Source: Saccharum officinarum
Lineage: Eukaryota; Streptophyta; Magnoliopsida; Poales; Poaceae
Direction of reading: 5' to 3'
DNA: 64,000 nt
NCBI GenBank assembly: GCA_020631735.1
Contig: CM036188.1
Location: 12,194,214 to 12,258,213, forward strand
Position 1 is the stretch's first letter; the number at the start of each line of letters is the position of its first letter. Below the pieces are notes generated by a model. That model was not told where the DNA came from. It made no database searches and was given only the letters and a program-made list of their open reading frames with translations. A program made the translations under genes and the position numbers. Below, piece after piece: positions 58,166 to 64,000 of the stretch.

Positions 58166-59070
58166 GGGCCGTTTGAATAGCTGGAACCATTCGGATTCTG
58201 GACAGAAACCCAAGAAACGGCACCAAAATGAGAAAAGAGCAAAATGTTTCTGGCCAGAAATGATTCAAGCATTCCATGCTTTTTGCCTATATAGAGCGAC
58301 ATATCCTGGGGATGATTTTGAGTGATTCTGTTTCTGATTTCTCCATTGCAATGGTGATCAATTTTTTTCTACTAACTTTTTTTGCGCGACAAGTTAAAAT
58401 AGGTTTGATTTACGTTGTTGTTTGCCCACAAAATAATCAATTTTTTGAACTATATTTTTGTTTATATTTTTTTTTGTAAAAAACATTTATTTGGGAAACA
58501 GAATCAAACCTCACAGCCAAATGGTTTCATCTGATCGAGCTGCAGTTAATTCAAATCCTATATGATTTTTTTTCTTCAAAAATCCAGCTGCAGCTTGATC
58601 ATAGCGGGCATGTCTAGTGTGTAGACCAGACAATTCCTGTATTCAAACCTTTGATTTTATAGCTGAAATTTGGTGGGAAGCTTCCATGTGTTGTGAGCTT
58701 CTGGTTAAAATTTCATATTTTTTAGAACCGTTTGATAAGGTTCTCACATGTCCGGTATGCTGTGAAATGTGAAATTGGGATTTTCACTAGTTCTTGCTCG
58801 TATAGCTTCTGCACCTTCTCCGTTGTGTTGTCTAAGGTTTCTTTAGTGCATCCGGTCACCTGTTGGCCTGTGTGAACTCATCTTGGAGAGGTTTTGGTTT
58901 GCGAGCATTTCATTGGGCGATGTTCAGACAGTGACCGATTTAAGAAATTATGATTAGCGTCCCATTCAACCTCCTTTGGTCGCCTTTCACGGTCCTTCAA
59001 GTGTGCATGCAATGCCCTATGCTTAAATAGGACCAGCATATATATACTTCGTGCTCGTATATATATACTC
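58166..59070. other. No gene recognised; possible MITE at its left
   Basis: Begins GGGGGCCGTTTGAATAGCTGG; CCAAATGGTTTC and CAGCTGCAG phrases occur to 58590, consistent with a small hAT-like MITE, but the right end is not clear. The rest, to 59070, is unremarkable AT-rich DNA with TATATATACT repeats at 59038-59070. Confidence 0.3.
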
Positions 59071-62000
59071 CACTACTACAGGACTAGTTTGTAGCAATGG
59101 CACCTATTTTTGGTAGGGGCGGCTCACTCTGCAACCGCTCCTACAGTGCTCCCGCCAGGGTCCCACGAGCCTAGCAGCCCCTAAAAATGGCATAGTAGGG
59201 GCGGCTGGTGATACGAGCCGCCTCTACAAGTAGGTCTATTTGTTGGAGCGACTTACTCACCTGCCACCCCTACTGTCTTGATTTGTAGGGGGTGGCTCAA
59301 TCACCAGCCGCCCCTACAAATGTCCCATTTATAAATAGTTGTAGCCCGTTCATCCTCCTCGGGTCACTCACTTTAACCCGTGAAAAAAGGTAGGTAGGCC
59401 TTGGGCACCTCCAAAAAATTGCTCTACTAAGGAGGGAGGTTTTGGTCTCATTTCCTTTGATGGAGAGATCGTAGAAGGTAAGAAAATGCTATTCTAATTT
59501 TTTTTTGAAGTTTTAATGGTTGTCTAGTGAGTAATTAGAATTTTGCTTTTCTCTCTCTTCTATGGTGCTTGAGCCATGTACGAAGCAAACTAGACCCTAG
59601 TTTTGATGGTACTAGGGTAAATTAGTTAGAGGAATAAGATTACACCCTTCATTAGCCGATCTTTCTTTGATTTTAGTGGACTATTGGTAAAGTTTTATGG
59701 ATGTGTCATGTACATCTAGATCTAGATCTAGGGTTTCCTTTTTTTATTTTTCATTTTTGTAATTTTTTGTTTATTGAAATGGGACTAAGTTTGCATGAAG
59801 ATTAGTGGGTAAAATATTAATTGTTGCTAATTATTGTCTTTAAAATTGTTTATTGTAATCAAGAAATGTATATTTTTAATTATTTATGGATAAATAGGTC
59901 ATTAATTAATTATTCTCTAGCATGGTGTTTGTCTGTTTGATATGCATCATATCATTATATTTTCTTATAGGAACAATAATAATTATTTATTTCAATGAAT
60001 TATTAATTTGATTCATGTATATAAATTTATATATATATCCGAATAATTTGTCCTTTAATGTATTTTCTTTTATTGTTGTCGTAAAAGATGGAGTACAGGA
60101 AGTCTTGGATGTATGGTTCGTTAAGGTGGAAGCCAGGTTTCCATGAGGAGGTGGATAAGTTTATTGAAGCCGCAAAGAACCATGCAATGATGTTGACGCA
60201 GAATAAGGATTTAATTATTTGTCAGTGTCACGATTGCAAGAACCATATAGCATTGAGAGATGTGGATATCATCAAATCACATTTGATTATGCAAGTATTT
60301 GTTGAGGATTACACCGTGTGAATTTATCATGGTGAAACAGTTGTTGTTACGATGACGAAACCCTAGAAACCCTGTCCTAATATTCAGCAGAGCTTGATGC
60401 ATCAATGGATCCTGAATTTGGCAATGAACAAGGTGGTGATGCTGGTGGTTGAGATGGTAATGATGAAGGTGGTGCCAATAATGATGGCAGAGCACATGTT
60501 GGGGATGAAGATGATTTTGATGAATTGGAGGACATGATTCAGGCCTTTGGACTAGAGATTTTACTAAGGAGCCCGAAAGGTCTAGAAAATTTAGAAATGG
60601 TGAAAAAAGCATCAAAGGAGGCTGTGTATGGTGTTGACAAGGGTTGTCCGACACACCGGACAGTGCTACGTTTTGTGCTTAAGGTACTCATCCTAAAGAC
60701 TAAGTATGGCTGGTCAGACTGTAGTTTCAATGATCTATTGCGTCTCCTATCATGGTTGCTGCCACAGCCAAACTCAGTTCCCACCAACACATACCAAGCG
60801 AGAAGGTTATAAGTCTATTGACAATGGGGGTTAAAAAAATCCATGCATGCCCCAACCACTGTATCCTTTTTTGTGGCGACACGTTCAAGTCACTAGATAA
60901 ATATCCCGGAGTGGAGCCAGTCGGTACAAGAACAACGACCTTTATGACGGGGATGAAGCCTCCACAGGAAACAAGAGGAAGAAGGGTGGATAAAAGGTGG
61001 TACAAGATTCTCAACCCCCAGAGGACCCTCCATTAGGCAACGATGCAACGCAGAGAAGAATTTCTGTCTTAGTAATGTGGTACCTGCTTTTGAGGTGTAT
61101 CTTCCTAAAGCCTAAGGAAGCCACACTCATGACATGGTGGGATGAGGAGCGCAAGGTGGTTGATGATGTGATTGCACACCCGGCCGGTGGTACTCGGTGG
61201 CAACGCTTCGATGACAAGCACAAAGAATTCAGCGCTGAGCCAAGGAATGTACGCTTTGGCTTGAGCACCGATGGAATGAATCCCTCTAACGAGAGGACTA
61301 ACGACTATAACACATGGCCAGTGATCTTGACCATGTACAATATCCCAACGTGGCTATGTCAAAAGAAAATGATGTACCTTCTCCTCACTATTCTCATCTC
61401 GGGTCCGAAACAAGCAAGAATTGATATAGATGTGTTCCTTGAGCCTTTGATGCAAGAATGGAGAGGCTATGGAGGTATGGGGAGCCGATGTATGATGCAT
61501 TTTGAAAGGGGACTTCATATATAGAGCCATGATCTTTGTTACTACCAATGATTACCCACGCTATTTGCTTTGTCTAGATAGATCAAAGGGAAGACGAGAT
61601 GCTTAATCTGCTTGAATGGTACTACATGGGTGTACCTGGATGCATCCAAGAATATAGTTTACCTAAAGTACCAACACTTCTTAAAGACAAATCACAAATA
61701 CTGCAGCAAGATATACTTCAGATATTATGACAACAAGTCGGAGAATGAACCCCTCCAAAGAGACATAAAAACGGGCAACACGTGTTTGAAATGGTGAAAA
61801 ACATACGTGTGGTCCTTAGAAAGAAGAATCCAGATGAGACAAAGAAAGATAGAAGCACACCTCCTATCACTGGCATACCTTTCAAGAAACAGTCGATCTT
61901 CTTTCAGTATCTATCTTATTGGCTAGACTTGGAGGTCCCCCATGCCATTGATGCTATGCACATGCAGAAGAATGTCTTTGAGAGTCTCATTGCTACCTTG

Positions 62001-62606
62001 ATGGACACAGGCAAGACAAAGGATGGTCTAAAATCATGGAAAGACATGGTGTAGCTAAATGTGAAGGCATAGCTTCACCCGGCACCTGAGGGTAATGGAA
62101 AATACACTCTGCCCGCGGCTAGCTTTAACCTGACCCCAGAAGAGAGGAGGGCAATATGCACTTTCCTTAGGGGGATCAAAGTTCTGACTAGGTTTTCATC
62201 GAACGTGAAGAGGCTAGTGTCGATGAAGGACCTGTTAATAAAAAACTTCAAGGCTCATGATTGTCATGTGATGCTAACAGTGTTCCTACCCGTTTCAATC
62301 AGGTCTATAAAGCTAGAGTTCTTGAAAATGGCCATCACCCACATGTGCTACTTCTTTACAAAGATCTCACAGAAGACGATTGGCAAGAAAAAGTTGAGTG
62401 ACCTACATGATTTCAAGGTAGAGACCCAAAACCAACTAGAGATGTGTTTATCTCTCGCTTTTTTTATATAATGCCACATCTCATGATTCACATGGTTCAT
62501 CAGATAGAGGCCTAGGCCCTTACTACTTGCATGAAATATGGTTCTACGAGCAATTCATATCGGTTCTAAGCCAATACGTGCATAATCGAGCATACCCAGA
62601 GGGCTC
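59071..62606 (+). mobile_element. Autonomous-type CACTA (En/Spm) element, right end not in view
   Basis: Starts CACTACTACAGGACTAG. Subterminal GGGGCGGCT/AGCCGCCCCT and TTGTAGGGG motifs alternate in both orientations over 59100-59330. A 5' leader then leads to TNP2 transposase coding remnants from 60088. At 62607 it is interrupted by an Athila LTR, inside the coding region, and the rest lies beyond the window. Confidence 0.85.
60088..62606 (+). pseudogene. CACTA transposase (TNP2 family), decayed
   Basis: The N-terminal transposase-associated domain is at 60088-60321 (KSWMYGSLRWKPGF, a CQCHDCKNH cysteine cluster, then VFVEDYTV). An acidic, Gly/Asp-rich linker follows. The tnp2 catalytic-type region spans about 61112-61500 (TWWDEERKVVDDVIAHPAGG, FGLSTDGMNPSN, WPVILTMYNIPTWLC, LLTILISGPKQA). 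61782-62054 carries IPFKKQSIFFQYLSYW and HAIDAMHMQKNVFESL. The DUF4218-like part at 62090-62606 has LPVSIRSIK..FLKMAI and a shifted PHLMIHMVHQ-like frame ending in a PEGS codon group. At least six stops or frameshifts separate these pieces. It cannot encode an active transposase. Confidence 0.88.
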
Positions 62607-63825
62607 TGTTGGTATAAATTAATGCACACAGAACTATCCGCAAGCACATAGATATTATACCATTGTAACACTTCACCGAGAGTAACCCAATTTTATATCG
62701 AACCCCAAGGAACAGAGGTGAGGCTAACTAAGTTTTAACTTAACCCAACTTCACAACCAAGGCTAGAAAATAAGAGCGTACAGGAGACTACTAAAGTCTT
62801 CTAGTTCTAATTTCGGTAAGCTTTGTCTTCTATTGTTCAATTCTGGAGATATTACTAGAGAAAACATAGGCAGAGTATGTTTCCTATAGTAACAATGTCC
62901 TGCTAGGCCTACTAACGGGATGTGGACTATAGAGGATTCAACAAGGCTATAAGAGTCACCCTCGCGAGCTACCATCGATCCGGAAAATAGGGTACATCCA
63001 TGAGTAACTGAGTCTAAGCACAATGCTTACACTACAAATACTACCTTAACCTAGGAGCTACAAGGATTAAAGTACTCAAAAGAGAGTCGCAAACCTGAAG
63101 AACAATATGAACAAGATGCTTACTTGAATTAGAAGTCGATTACTAAAGAAATCTCAGAAGCAAGCTCAAGAAGAACTTGATTTTGACAGGGTACAAGCCA
63201 TAGAGAGAGCACCGATAGGCTAGGACTCCTCTAAACTCTTCCCTCTCACTCTATCTCACTATCTATAATACAAGACTAGATCCTATGGAGGACTAATCTT
63301 CTCTTGATTGCTAGCTCTGATCCTGGTGGATATGTGGACTAGGGTTTCTAGCTTCTCAGCTCGCAGGATCTGAACATGGTAATGAATTAGGGTTCTTGGG
63401 GGAAGGTGCAGGTAGGTATATATAGCTCGAAGCAACAATCTTTAGCCCTTGGATCAAACCGACTTGAATAAATGCGTAGGTTCACTCCTTAAGGCAGTGG
63501 AGAACCGACACAGCGAATAGGCTAATAGGTGGGCCCACCAAGGGCCGGGCGGCCCCCCATGTCAAAGACATGTGGTCTTCCTCAGTGGAGAGCCTCCTGG
63601 AGTCTTCTGGAACCTTTCCACGTTGGTTACGCAGCGGAATTCCGTGATTTCCTTGACGATTAGGTCCCCCTTGGCGGTTTTCTGATTAAATCCTACTAGA
63701 AACACAGATTCACCAAAACTCATAGAATTTGTCAGTTTAAAGCCTAAGTCTATGTTGGTGATCTATTTTAGTCATTTATGCAAGTTATATTGATGATTTG
63801 TGATTAATGTTAACTACCGTCAACA
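62607..63825 (-). mobile_element. Athila-type LTR (3' LTR of a minus-strand element)
   Basis: 1219 bp from TGTTGGTATA to CTACCGTCAACA, the same family as 5543-6766 and, reversed, 9236-10418. It interrupts the CACTA transposase within the PEGS codons. The adjacent polypurine tract lies on its right (63826-63840, minus strand), so the element body extends rightwards out of the window. A 5-bp duplication cannot be tested without the far side. Confidence 0.82.
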
Positions 63826-64000
63826 AGTTCCCCCACGCTTAGGCTTTTACTCGTCCTTGATAAAAGGATAGATTACTCACGACATAACCTTAGGACAAGC
63901 CATCAACATAGAACTATTCCTAGTCATGCATGCACCGTGGGATTCAAAGTGTCTACCATGAAACTTTGGGTGGTTGAAGAATGAAATAGCTTGAAACGGA
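63826..64000 (-). other. Polypurine tract and post-pol spacer of the Athila element
   Basis: AGTTCCCCCACGCTT at 63826-63840 is the complement of a polypurine tract and corresponds to 9221-9235. The rest matches the kind of spacer seen before 9221 (TTACTCGTCC against GGATGAGTAA) and has no ORF. Confidence 0.65.

Overview
The window is nuclear plant DNA, almost certainly from a grass (Poaceae). The evidence is a GC-rich cereal-type coding style in the polyketide synthase genes, spliceosomal introns, and dense nested Ty3/gypsy, Ty1/copia, CACTA, Stowaway, SINE and LINE elements of types common in grasses. An Andropogoneae source (sorghum, Miscanthus or maize group) is a guess. Two 100-N runs mark scaffold gaps at 3014-3113 and 29456-29555.

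Layout. 1-2825 is a broken CCT theta (TCP-1/CCT8) chaperonin gene carrying a SINE in one exon. About 4.8-10.4 kb is the 3' half of an Athila-type gypsy element whose integrase is split by a solo LTR of the same family. 10.4-15.2 kb is a stack of fragments: a CACTA-like shell with a Stowaway MITE inside it, a gypsy 5' LTR with primer-binding site, and the 3' end of a SIRE/Maximus-type copia element. 15237-29455 and 29556-43774 are two nearly identical 14.2-kb copies. Each contains a type III polyketide synthase (PKS) gene, a Helitron-like insertion, CACTA elements and the start of a copia LTR. 43491-48032 is a degenerate copia element with a full 5' LTR and a truncated 3' LTR. 50.9-58.2 kb is an inverted, diverged paralogous arm with a third PKS gene on the minus strand. 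59.1-62.6 kb is an autonomous-type CACTA element (TNP2 transposase, decayed) cut by another Athila element that runs off the right edge.

The only plausible functional host genes are the type III PKS genes. They keep the Cys-His-Asn catalytic triad but have active-site substitutions that argue against chalcone synthase and fit a cereal alkylresorcinol-synthase-like enzyme (phenolic lipid synthesis). The plus-strand gene differs from the minus-strand gene at 18 of 401 residues. One of these replaces the final glycine of the conserved GFGPG-type loop with glutamate.

The two 14.2-kb copies look like an unmerged contig overlap rather than biology: copy 1 ends exactly at the left edge of the second gap, and copy 2 starts exactly at its right edge. 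If so, the real locus has two PKS genes, convergent and about 12 kb apart, inside a large imperfect inverted repeat with several orphan copies of the PKS upstream region. All identifications were made by eye from translated motifs and repeat comparison; no database search was run.
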